NCBI GenBank assembly: GCA_964629975.1
Contig: CAZVUN010000133.1
Location: 1 to 7,770 of the forward strand
DNA: 7,770 nucleotides
Direction of reading: 5' to 3'
DNA from: G020354085 sp964629975
Lineage (GTDB): Bacteria > Pseudomonadota > Gammaproteobacteria > Acidiferrobacterales > Sulfurifustaceae
Part shown: positions 1-6,110 of the stretch, in pieces
How the letters are laid out: each line of letters opens with the position of its first letter
Position numbering within the stretch: the first letter of the stretch is position 1
Notes under the pieces: generated by a model
The model's input: the letters and a program-made list of their open reading frames with translations, nothing else
Told to the model about the DNA's origin: nothing
Database searches by the model: none
Translations under genes and position numbers: made by a program

Positions 1-696
1 CGCTGGCTGTGGCCGCTTGCCTATGTCGGCGTGTTGCTGGTGATCGCTGTCGGGCTGCTACAGCAACAGCGCGAGGCCACGCGCCTGCGCGCGGCGCTGG
101 CCGAGCAGCAGGCGCAGCTCGCCGAGCAGCGCCGCGCCACCGACGTCACCGGCGAGCGCCTGCTGCAGGTGCAGGCCGCCATGGACGCACAACGCCGCCC
201 GCCGCCGGCGCCCATCGGCTGGCTCGACACGCTGGCCTGGGCGCTCAATCAGCATAACCATTACGAACACGACCAGATCGCGCTCAGCGACGAGCGCCTG
301 CTGCAGGTGCGCGAGCTCGTCGGTCGGCTCGCGGCGCTCGGCTTCCAGGGCACGGTGCGGCTCGAGACCCATGTCGGGGAATTCTGTCTGGTGCGCGACG
401 AGCAGGGCAGCTACCGCCTGCCGGCACCGGCCACCGCGTTGCGCCGCTGCGAGATCGTGAGCTACACACCGGAGCAGGCCGTGTCCCTCGGGCGCCGGCA
501 GTCCCCGGCCTTCAGCCGCTTCCTCGCCGAGCGCGGCGCAGCGGGCGCGGCGCTGCAGCTGCTGGTGGTGTCGCATGGCAAGGCCCGGCCGCTGCTGCCC
601 TACCCGGACCCGGCGCTCACCCAGACCGCAGGCGAGTGGAACCAGATTGCGCGCGTCAATCAACGCGTTGAATTTGTCATCGAGCCGGCGCGCTGA
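1..696 (+). CDS. Membrane-anchored coiled-coil protein with probable divergent OmpA-like C-terminal domain (5' end outside window)
   Basis: The frame is open from base 1, so the N-terminus lies outside the window; 231 residues are visible, ending in TGA. Visible residues 1-20 (beginning RWLWPLAYVG) form one hydrophobic membrane segment. Residues 21-66 are rich in Q, A, E and R with heptad-spaced leucines (L33, L40; LAEQQAQLAEQ) and look like a coiled coil. A proline-rich hinge (67-71) follows, then a globular part (72-231). The pattern of that part resembles OmpA-type domains: a helix (ERLLQVRELVGRL), a beta strand (GTVRLETHV), a helix (RRQSPAFSRFLAERG), a strand (LQLLVVSHGKARPLLP) and a terminal NQRVEFVIEP, like the NRRVEF ending of the OmpA family. 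The usual GHTD motif is not recognisable, so peptidoglycan binding is doubtful. Cys129 and Cys150 might pair if the domain is periplasmic. The fold assignment is inference. The DUF3108 gene follows by 1 nt and is probably co-transcribed. I do not recognise a named gene. Confidence 0.75.
   Translation, partial: RWLWPLAYVGVLLVIAVGLLQQQREATRLRAALAEQQAQLAEQRRATDVTGERLLQVQAAMDAQRRPPPAPIGWLDTLAWALNQHNHYEHDQIALSDERLLQVRELVGRLAALGFQGTVRLETHVGEFCLVRDEQGSYRLPAPATALRRCEIVSYTPEQAVSLGRRQSPAFSRFLAERGAAGAALQLLVVSHGKARPLLPYPDPALTQTAGEWNQIARVNQRVEFVIEPAR
153..310. repeat. Perfect 20-bp direct repeat pair inside the OmpA-like gene
   Basis: The 20-mer CGAGCGCCTGCTGCAGGTGC occurs at 153-172 and again, identically, at 291-310. 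The offset is 138 bp, exactly 46 codons, so both copies encode the same residues (ERLLQV, visible residues 52-57 and 98-103). The bases flanking both copies differ. Part of the identity may simply reflect similar helical sequence and strong codon bias, but a 20-bp exact match is longer than this usually gives. Confidence 0.9.
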
Positions 697-697
697 G

Positions 698-1423
698 GTG
701 CGCGCGCGCCGCGCCCTGGCGCTCGCGCTGGCACTGGCCGCCGGCACGGCCAGTGCCGCCGAGCCCGCCCTGCAACCGTACCAGGCGCGTTACCGCGGTG
801 CCGTTGGCTTGCTCGATACGCGCGTCGAGCTCACGCGCCTCGGTCGCCACCTCCGGTTCGAATACCGTTCGCAGCTCGCCGGCCGCGCGTTCTACGAGTG
901 CAGCGTGCTCGCGACCGAAGGCGCGCGGTTCTGGCCGCTCGAGTACCTGCATCGCGAGATCGGCGGGGACGGGCGGCGCGACCTGGCGATCGCCTTCGAG
1001 CCCGAGCGCCGGCGCGTGATCGTGACGCGCGCTGCGGAGCGCGAGACGCTCGAGGCGGTCGACTATCCGGTGTGGGACGCGCTGTCGGTGCAGCTGCGCA
1101 TGCGCGCCGACCTCGCCGCCGGGCGCACCGAACTGCACTATCGGGTGGCCGAGAAGAACGGCATTCGCGACCGCAGGTTTCGCGTGGTGCAGCGCGAGAC
1201 CGTGCACTACGCAGGGCAGGAGTATGCCGCGCTGCGCATCGCGCCGGAGGAGGCCAACGCGAAGTCGTACGTGACGCTCGCGCCGCAGCTGCACTACCTG
1301 CCGGTGGTCATCGGCTACAACGCCAGGCTCGTCGGCTGGGTGACCGCCAGCCTGCAGGAGTTCAAGCTCGGTGAGGCGACCGCGCGCCACGACGGCGCAC
1401 GCCCGCGCTGCGCGCCGCCGTAG
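698..1423 (+). CDS. Secreted DUF3108 family protein
   Basis: Predicted exported protein of 241 residues, function unknown. With the GTG start at 698 the product begins MRARRALALALALAAGTASA, a compact signal peptide with an AxA-type site (TASA before AEP), so the mature protein would be periplasmic. The mature part starts LQPYQARYRG and has the beta-rich DUF3108 pattern: an early LQPYxARYR strand, LRFEYRSQLAG, FWPLEYLHRE, a WDALSVQLRMRADLAAG helix, then LAPQLHYLPVVI near the end. DUF3108 proteins are about this size and are often encoded beside purine genes (purM-purN) in gammaproteobacteria; here the neighbours are hemF and purHD on the other strand. The start is uncertain: an in-frame TTG at 674 would overlap the upstream gene, and no good Shine-Dalgarno site precedes either. 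The last 15 or so residues are a charged, proline-rich tail. The TAG stop abuts the hemF stop on the opposite strand. Confidence 0.88.
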   Translation: MRARRALALALALAAGTASAAEPALQPYQARYRGAVGLLDTRVELTRLGRHLRFEYRSQLAGRAFYECSVLATEGARFWPLEYLHREIGGDGRRDLAIAFEPERRRVIVTRAAERETLEAVDYPVWDALSVQLRMRADLAAGRTELHYRVAEKNGIRDRRFRVVQRETVHYAGQEYAALRIAPEEANAKSYVTLAPQLHYLPVVIGYNARLVGWVTASLQEFKLGEATARHDGARPRCAPP

Positions 1424-2356
1424 CTAGCCGCCTGCTCCCAGCCAGTCGCGCGGCATGAGGAACTGCTCGTACAGGCGCGCCTCCGGCGAGCCCGGCTCGG
1501 GCCGCCAGTTGTAGCGCCACTTCACCAGCGGCGGCAGCGACATCAAGATCGACTCGGTGCGCCCGCCGCTTTGCAGGCCGAACAGCGTGCCGCGGTCGTA
1601 GACGAGGTTGAATTCGACGTAGCGCCCGCGCCGGTAGAGCTGAAAGTCACGCTCGCGCTCGCCGTAGGGCGTGTGTTTGCGGCGGCGCACGATTGGCAGA
1701 TAGGCATCGAGATAGTGATCGCCCACGCTCTGCATGAAGCCGAAGCTGTGCGCGAAGTCTTGTTCGTGCAGGTCGTCGAAGAACAGCCCGCCGATCCCGC
1801 GCGTCTCGCCGCGGTGCTTGAGATAGAAGTACTCGTCGCACCATTTCTTGAAGCGTGCATAGTAATCGGCGCCGAACGGGTCGCACGCGCGCTTGGCGAC
1901 ACGGTGCCAGAGAATCGCGTCTTCCTCGAAGGGGTAGTAGGGCGTGAGATCAAAACCGCCCCCGAACCACCAGAGCGACTCGCTGCCTTCCCTCTCCGCG
2001 ACGAAGAAGCGCACGTTCATGTGCGAGGTCGGCACGTAGGGATTGCGCGGATGGATGACCAGCGACACGCCGAGCGCCTGCCACGAACGCCCGGCGAGCT
2101 CCGGGCGATGCGCGGTGGCGGACGGCGGCAGGTGGCGGCCGGCGACCTGCGAAAAGTTGACCCCGGCCTGCTCGAACACCGCGCCCTCGGCCAGCACGCG
2201 CGTGCGTCCCCCGCCGCCCTCGGCGCGCTGCCAGGCATCCTCGGTGAACGCAGCACCGGCCCCGTCCTCGGCGGCGAGCGCGGCGCAGATCCGATCCTGC
2301 AAGGCGAGCAGGTAGCGCCTGACGGCGTCGATGTCGGGTCGGTCCATGGGGCTCAT
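1424..2356 (-). CDS. hemF: Oxygen-dependent coproporphyrinogen III oxidase
   Basis: Cytoplasmic enzyme that uses O2 to oxidatively decarboxylate two propionates of coproporphyrinogen III, giving protoporphyrinogen IX in heme synthesis. The 310-residue product (E. coli 299) is collinear with E. coli HemF. It shows GGGGRTRVL (47-55), FEQAGVNFSQV (61-71), ATAHRPELAGRSW (80-92), NPYVPTSHMNVRFF (105-118), the family signature WWFGGGFDLTPYY (129-141), YLKHR (178-182), GIGGLFFDDL (187-196) and YGERERDFQLYRRGRYVEFNL (231-251). All four conserved histidines are present (H102, H112, H151, H181, matching E. coli H96, H106, H145, H175). The start at 2356 gives an ATGA overlap with the tsaC stop, typical of translational coupling; the ATG at 2347 (MDRPDID) aligns slightly better with the E. 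coli N-terminus and cannot be excluded. It is the last gene of the minus-strand train. Presence of HemF implies heme synthesis under oxic conditions. Confidence 0.98.
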   Translation of the reverse strand: MSPMDRPDIDAVRRYLLALQDRICAALAAEDGAGAAFTEDAWQRAEGGGGRTRVLAEGAVFEQAGVNFSQVAGRHLPPSATAHRPELAGRSWQALGVSLVIHPRNPYVPTSHMNVRFFVAEREGSESLWWFGGGFDLTPYYPFEEDAILWHRVAKRACDPFGADYYARFKKWCDEYFYLKHRGETRGIGGLFFDDLHEQDFAHSFGFMQSVGDHYLDAYLPIVRRRKHTPYGERERDFQLYRRGRYVEFNLVYDRGTLFGLQSGGRTESILMSLPPLVKWRYNWRPEPGSPEARLYEQFLMPRDWLGAGG

Positions 2357-2919
2357 CCGGGGCGTACCAGCTCGCCGGTCACGGCATCGCGGATCGGGGT
2401 GGGTGCCGGTGCCGATCCGACGTGCCCGGGCAGCACGTAGTCGATCGCCTGACCGAAGCGGCGCCGCACCTCGCGCTCGGTGCGCGCCGGCCGCTGCCCC
2501 GCGCGATTGGCGCTGGTCGAGACGATCGCCATGCCGGCGGCGCGCGCCAGGGCCGCGGCCTGCGGATGCGCGGTGACGCGCACCGCCAGGCGCGGATGGC
2601 GCCCGGTGAGCCAGCGCGGCACATTGGCGGTCGGCTCGAGCAGCCAGGTGTTGGGCCCGGGCCAGGTGCAGCGCACCGCCGCCGGAACGGACTGCACCAG
2701 GGTGCCGAGTTGGTCGACCGTCGCCGCCAGCACGATCAACCCCTTGTGCACGGGGCGCCGCTTGATGCGCAGCAGCCGCAGCACCGCCTCGCGGTTGAAC
2801 GGATCGCAGCCCAGACCGAAGCAGTACTCGGTGGCATAGGCCACGACCCCGCCGCGGCGCAGGACACGCGCCGCCGTGCGCAGCTCGCGGTTGTACAGCG
2901 ATTCGCCACGCCGCGGCAC
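2353..2919 (-). CDS. tsaC: Threonylcarbamoyl-AMP synthase (YrdC/Sua5 family, short TsaC type)
   Basis: TsaC makes threonylcarbamoyl-AMP from threonine, bicarbonate and ATP, the first step of the t6A37 modification of ANN-decoding tRNAs; the moiety is then transferred by TsaBDE. The 188-residue product is a single YrdC domain, matching E. coli TsaC (190 aa) and lacking the extra Sua5 C-terminal domain. Motifs in order: VVAYATEYCFGLGCDP (25-40), KRRPVHKGLIVLAA (53-66), WPGPNTWLL (86-94), PRWLTGRHPRLAVRVTAHP (101-119), STSAN (134-138) and IRDAVTGELVRPG (176-188). Ala29 replaces the proline of the usual YPTE motif; the remaining motifs look intact. The GTG start at 2919 lies 3 nt after the purD stop and is supported by GAGG 8 nt upstream, inside the end of purD. 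The stop overlaps the hemF start (ATGA). Linkage of tsaC and hemF also occurs in Pseudomonas. Confidence 0.96.
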   Translation of the reverse strand: MPRRGESLYNRELRTAARVLRRGGVVAYATEYCFGLGCDPFNREAVLRLLRIKRRPVHKGLIVLAATVDQLGTLVQSVPAAVRCTWPGPNTWLLEPTANVPRWLTGRHPRLAVRVTAHPQAAALARAAGMAIVSTSANRAGQRPARTEREVRRRFGQAIDYVLPGHVGSAPAPTPIRDAVTGELVRPG

Positions 2920-2922
2920 CCG

Positions 2923-4203
2923 TCACGCCTCGCGCGCGATTGCGCGGTAACCGATGTCCGTGCGGTAGTGCACGCCTTCCCAGGCGATGGTGCGCACGGT
3001 CGCGTAGGCGCGTTGCTGGGCGGCGCGCACCGTGGCGCCGAGCGCCGTGACGCACAGCACGCGCCCACCGTTGGTCACAATCGCGCCGTCGCGCTCCGCG
3101 GTGCCGGCATGAAACACCTTGCAGTCGGGGGCGTCCGCCGGCAGTCCGTGGATGACATCCCCCTTGCGGTACGCTCCGGGATAGCCGCCCGCGGCCATGA
3201 CCACGCCCAGTGCCGCGCGTGCATCCCACTCGGCTTCGACGGTGTCGAGCTCGCCGGCGAGCGCCGCCTCGATCAGCGCCACCAGATCGCTTCGCAGGCG
3301 CAGCATCACCGGCTGCGTCTCCGGGTCGCCAAAGCGGCAATTGAATTCGAGCACCCGCGGCACGCCGTCGGCGCCGATCATGAGGCCGGCGTACAGAAAC
3401 CCGGTGTAGGGCACGCCCTCGGCCTTCATGCCGCGAATGGTGGGCCGGATCACCTCGCGCATCACCCGTTCGTGCAATTGCGGTGTGACCACCGGCGCCG
3501 GCGAATACGCACCCATGCCGCCGGTGTTGGGGCCGGTGTCGCCGTCGCCCACGCGCTTGTGATCCTGCGAGGTGGCGAGCGCGAGCGCGTGTTCACCGTC
3601 GGCCATGACGATGAAGCTCGCCTCTTCGCCGGTGAGAAACTCCTCGACCACCACGCGGTGGCCGGCCTCGCCGAACGCGTTGCCGGCCAGCATGTCGCGC
3701 ACGGCCGTGCAGGCCTCCTCAACGGTCTGCGCGATGATCACGCCCTTGCCGGCGGCGAGGCCATCGGCCTTCACGACAATCGGCGCACCGTGCTGGCGGA
3801 TGAACGCCTCGGCCGCGGCCACGTCGGTAAAGCTGCCATAGGCGGCGGTCGGAATCCGGTGGCGCGCAAGAAAATCCTTGGCGAAGGCCTTGGAGCCTTC
3901 GAGCTGCGCGCCCTTCTGGGTCGGCCCGAAGATCGGCAGGCCCGCGGCCTGGAAGCGGTCGACCACGCCGAGCACCAGCGGCGCCTCGGGGCCGACGATC
4001 GTGAGCTCGATCGCATTGGCGCGCGCGAAGGCGAGCAGGCCGGCGACGTCCTCGGCGTTGACCGCGACGTTGTGGCACTTGCCCTCGCGCGCGGTGCCGG
4101 CATTTCCGGGTGCGACGTAGACGCGCGTGACACGCGGCGACTGCGCGAGCTTCCACGCCAGGGCGTGCTCGCGACCGCCACCGCCAATGACCAGTACGTT
4201 CAT
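2923..4203 (-). CDS. purD: Phosphoribosylamine-glycine ligase (GAR synthetase)
   Basis: Cytoplasmic ATP-grasp enzyme that joins glycine to 5-phosphoribosylamine to make GAR, the second step of de novo purine synthesis. The 426-residue product compares with 429 in E. coli. The N-terminal Rossmann-like part begins MNVLVIGGGGREHALAW (1-17) and includes APGNAGT (31-37) and GPEAPLVLGVVD (71-82). The ATP-grasp core follows: GSKAFAKDF (103-111), the KADGLAAGKGV loop (145-155), SQDHKRVGDGDTGPNTGGMGAYSPAP (212-237) and the metal/substrate-binding family signature EFNCRFGDPETQ (286-297). The C-terminal domain carries AAGGYPG (337-343), HAGTA (365-369) and NGGRVL (378-383). The ATG at 4203 is chosen because the family starts directly at MxVLVIGxGGREHA. 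The frame stays open far upstream through purH without meaning. It lies 20 nt after purH and 3 nt before tsaC, so all three are probably co-transcribed. Confidence 0.99.
   Translation of the reverse strand: MNVLVIGGGGREHALAWKLAQSPRVTRVYVAPGNAGTAREGKCHNVAVNAEDVAGLLAFARANAIELTIVGPEAPLVLGVVDRFQAAGLPIFGPTQKGAQLEGSKAFAKDFLARHRIPTAAYGSFTDVAAAEAFIRQHGAPIVVKADGLAAGKGVIIAQTVEEACTAVRDMLAGNAFGEAGHRVVVEEFLTGEEASFIVMADGEHALALATSQDHKRVGDGDTGPNTGGMGAYSPAPVVTPQLHERVMREVIRPTIRGMKAEGVPYTGFLYAGLMIGADGVPRVLEFNCRFGDPETQPVMLRLRSDLVALIEAALAGELDTVEAEWDARAALGVVMAAGGYPGAYRKGDVIHGLPADAPDCKVFHAGTAERDGAIVTNGGRVLCVTALGATVRAAQQRAYATVRTIAWEGVHYRTDIGYRAIAREA
2928..2931 (-). promoter_or_regulatory. Shine-Dalgarno site for tsaC
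   Basis: Reading the minus strand, GAGG lies within the last codons of purD, 8 nt before a GTG codon at 2919-2917. It fixes the tsaC start at that GTG, since no ATG occurs nearby in the correct frame, and suggests that ribosomes finishing purD re-initiate on tsaC. Confidence 0.6.
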
Positions 4204-4223
4204 CGCCGCGCCCCGAGCCGCCG

Positions 4224-5792
4224 TCAGTGGCGGAAATGGCGCATGCCGGTGAACACCATCGCCATGCCGTGCGCGTTGGCCGCGGCGATCACCTCCTCGT
4301 CGCGCATCGAGCCGCCCGGCTGGATCACGGCGCTCACGCCGGCGGCCGCGGCCTGGTCGATGCCGTCGCGAAACGGAAAGAACGCGTCGCTCGCCATCAC
4401 GGCCCCCTGCACTGCAAGGCCCGCGTGCTCGGCCTTGATGGCGGCGATGCGCGCCGAGTTGACCCGGCTCATCTGTCCGGCGCCGACGCCGATGGTCATC
4501 TTGTCCCTGGCGTAGACGATGGCGTTTGACTTGACGAACTTCGCCACCTTCCAGGCGAACAGCAGGTCGGACATCTGCGCCGCGGTGGGCTGCTTGCCGG
4601 TCACGACCCGCAGTTGCTGATACAGCGCGAGATCGGCCTCCTGCACCAGCAGGCCACCGTTGACGCACTTGAGGTCGAGGCGCTTGCCGGGCTCCTTCGG
4701 CCAGGCGCCGCATTCGAGCAGGCGCACGTTCTTCTTCGCCGCGACCGCGCCGAGCGCGGCGGCGCTCACCTTCGGCGCGATGATGACCTCGACGAACTGG
4801 CGTTCCACAATGGCCCTGGCGGTTTCGCCATCGAGCTCGCCGTTGACGGCGATGATGCCGCCGAACGCCGACTCGGGATCGGTCTGGTAGGCGCGGTGGT
4901 AGGCCTCGAGCAGGCTCGCGCCCAGCGCCACGCCGCAGGGGTTGGCGTGCTTGACGATGACGCAGGCCGGGGCCTCGTCGAACTGCTTCACGCACTCGAG
5001 CGCCGCGTCCGTGTCGCCGATGTTGTTGAAGGACAGCTCCTTGCCCTGCAACTGGCGTGCGGTGGCGACACTCGCTTCCTTCGCACCGATGTCGACGTAG
5101 AACGCCGCACGCTGATGCGGGTTCTCGCCGTAGCGCAGCTCCTGCGCCTTGGCATACTGGGCGTTGAAGGTGCGCGCAAACGCGCTGCGACTGCCGTCGG
5201 GCGCGATGCGCCCGAGGTAGTTGGCGATCATGCCGTCGTAACGCGCGGTATGCTCGAAGGCCTTGACCGCCAGTCGAAAGCGCGTCGCCTCGCTCACCGC
5301 ACCGGCATGCGCGTCGAGCTCGGCCAGCACTGTCGCGAAATCGCTGTTGTCCACGACCACGGTGACTGCGCCGTAGTTCTTGGCGGCGGCGCGCAGCAAG
5401 GCCGGCCCGCCGATGTCGATATTCTCGATCGCTTCGGCGAGCGTACAGTCCGGCCGGGCCACCGTCTGCTCGAAGGGATAGAGATTGACCACCACCAGGT
5501 CGATGGGCGGGATGCCGTGCTGCTGCATCGCCGCGCGGTGCGCGGCGAGATCGCGCCGCCCGAGGATGCCGCCGTGCACCTTGGGGTGCAGTGTCTTGAC
5601 GCGCCCGTCGAGCATCTCGGGGAAACCGGTGTAGTCCGAGACCTCGGTGACGGGGATGCCGCTGTCGCGCAGCAGCCTGGCCGTTCCGCCGGTCGAGAGG
5701 ATCTCGACCTCACGCGCGAGCAGGGCGCGCGCCAGGTCGACCACGCCGTGTTTGTCGGAGACGCTGATGAGTGCGCGCGTGATACCGGCCAT
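4224..5792 (-). CDS. purH: Bifunctional AICAR transformylase / IMP cyclohydrolase
   Basis: Catalyses the last two steps of de novo purine synthesis: formylation of AICAR by 10-formyl-THF to FAICAR, then ring closure to IMP. The 522-residue product compares with 529 in E. coli. The N-terminal MGS-like cyclohydrolase domain (about 1-150) has ALISVSDK (7-14), STGGTARLL (33-41), GFPEMLDGRVKTLHPKVHGGIL (56-77) and NLYPFEQTV (103-111). The transformylase domain has RYGENPHQ (220-227), the catalytic VKHANPCGVA (280-289; K281 and H282 correspond to the conserved Lys-His pair), SAFGGIIAVN (308-317), KSNAIVYA (421-428), GVGAGQMSRV (435-444) and ASDAFFPFRDGID (467-479). No key residue appears to be missing. 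The ATG at 5792 fits the family N-terminus, with a weak GGGA upstream. A 69-nt gap with a possible promoter separates it from fis; purD follows by 20 nt. No recognisable PurR operator was seen. Confidence 0.99.
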   Translation of the reverse strand: MAGITRALISVSDKHGVVDLARALLAREVEILSTGGTARLLRDSGIPVTEVSDYTGFPEMLDGRVKTLHPKVHGGILGRRDLAAHRAAMQQHGIPPIDLVVVNLYPFEQTVARPDCTLAEAIENIDIGGPALLRAAAKNYGAVTVVVDNSDFATVLAELDAHAGAVSEATRFRLAVKAFEHTARYDGMIANYLGRIAPDGSRSAFARTFNAQYAKAQELRYGENPHQRAAFYVDIGAKEASVATARQLQGKELSFNNIGDTDAALECVKQFDEAPACVIVKHANPCGVALGASLLEAYHRAYQTDPESAFGGIIAVNGELDGETARAIVERQFVEVIIAPKVSAAALGAVAAKKNVRLLECGAWPKEPGKRLDLKCVNGGLLVQEADLALYQQLRVVTGKQPTAAQMSDLLFAWKVAKFVKSNAIVYARDKMTIGVGAGQMSRVNSARIAAIKAEHAGLAVQGAVMASDAFFPFRDGIDQAAAAGVSAVIQPGGSMRDEEVIAAANAHGMAMVFTGMRHFRH

Positions 5793-5822
5793 GCGAAGTC
5801 CCGTGGGTGCGGAGGGCGCACT

Positions 5823-5851
5823 ACTATACTGGACGGCGCGCGCGCAGCGAA
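5823..5851 (-). promoter_or_regulatory. Possible sigma70-type promoter for purH-purD-tsaC-hemF
   Basis: In the fis-purH gap, reading the minus strand, TATAGT (5828-5823, 5 of 6 matches to the consensus -10) is preceded by a 17-nt spacer and a weak TTCGCT (5851-5846, 3 of 6 matches to the -35). It is the only AT-rich island in the gap and lies about 30 nt upstream of the purH ATG, which would leave a leader of some 20-25 nt. The -35 is poor, so the call rests on the -10 and its position. Confidence 0.35.
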
Positions 5852-5860
5852 GGCGCGCCG
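5834..5860 (-). other. GC-rich inverted repeat just after fis (hairpin without T-tract)
   Basis: CGGCGCGC at 5834-5841 and GCGCGCCG at 5853-5860 form a perfect 8-bp all-G/C stem with an 11-nt loop, starting 1 nt after the fis stop. Neither strand has a T-run after the stem, so it is not a standard intrinsic terminator. It could protect the 3' end of the dusB-fis mRNA, pause polymerase, or be a by-product of GC-rich spacer sequence. It overlaps the spacer of the possible purH promoter. Confidence 0.45.
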
Positions 5861-5861
5861 C

Positions 5862-6110
5862 CTAGAACTGAATCTTGTACTGCTTGAGCTTCTTGCGCAG
5901 CGTGTTGCGGTTGATGCCGAGGATCTCGGCGGCCTTGCACTGGTTGCTGGCAGCGTGCTTCATCACCGCCTCGAGCAGCGGCTTTTCCACCTCGGCCATG
6001 ACCATGTCGTAGACGCCGCTCGCCTTCTCGCCGTTGAGCGCATGGAAGTAGCGCTCCATGGCGTGCTTGACGCAGCTCGCGATCGGCCCGCTCTTGCGCT
6101 CCTTGCTCAT
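5862..6110 (-). CDS. fis: Fis family DNA-binding nucleoid protein
   Basis: Homodimeric DNA-bending protein of the nucleoid that in well-studied gammaproteobacteria activates rRNA and tRNA promoters and peaks in early exponential growth. The product has 82 residues; E. coli Fis has 98, and shorter versions with a trimmed N-terminal arm are common outside the enterics. The central helices (YFHALNGEKASGVYDMVMAEVEKPLLEAVM, about 21-50, written here as the region from Y21 to M50) precede a helix-turn-helix: NQCKAAEILG (56-65) and the recognition helix INRNTLRKKLKQY (66-78), nearly identical to E. coli GINRGTLRKKLKKY. The ATG at 6110 overlaps the dusB stop as ATGA, the conserved dusB-fis arrangement, so fis is translated from a dusB-fis message. 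Residue C13 and the terminal KIQF are unremarkable. No separate fis promoter was seen inside dusB. Confidence 0.97.
   Translation of the reverse strand: MSKERKSGPIASCVKHAMERYFHALNGEKASGVYDMVMAEVEKPLLEAVMKHAASNQCKAAEILGINRNTLRKKLKQYKIQF

Noticed and set aside
58..747. 229-codon minus-strand frame opposite the OmpA-like gene
   Set aside because: The + frame has a membrane helix, coiled coil and OmpA-like ending; the minus frame is low-complexity and crosses the gene junction.
1394..1416. Short GGCGC/GCGCC inverted repeat near the end of the DUF3108 gene as a terminator
   Set aside because: Only 5 bp, with a long loop and no T-run; such matches are expected by chance in this composition.
2357..3340. 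Long in-frame extension upstream of hemF through tsaC and part of purD
   Set aside because: HemF homology starts only at about 2347-2356; the extension translates to R/G/A-rich sequence out of frame with tsaC and purD.
2422..4515. 697-codon open frame on the + strand, antisense to tsaC, purD and the end of purH
   Set aside because: It spans several strongly identified genes on the other strand, has low-complexity H/R/A-rich composition with no family motif, and is explained by the G/C third-position bias that removes stop codons from the antisense frame.
4204..4995. Long in-frame extension upstream of purD through purH
   Set aside because: The purD family N-terminus (MNVLVIGGGGREHA) starts exactly at 4203; the upstream part is a shadow of purH.
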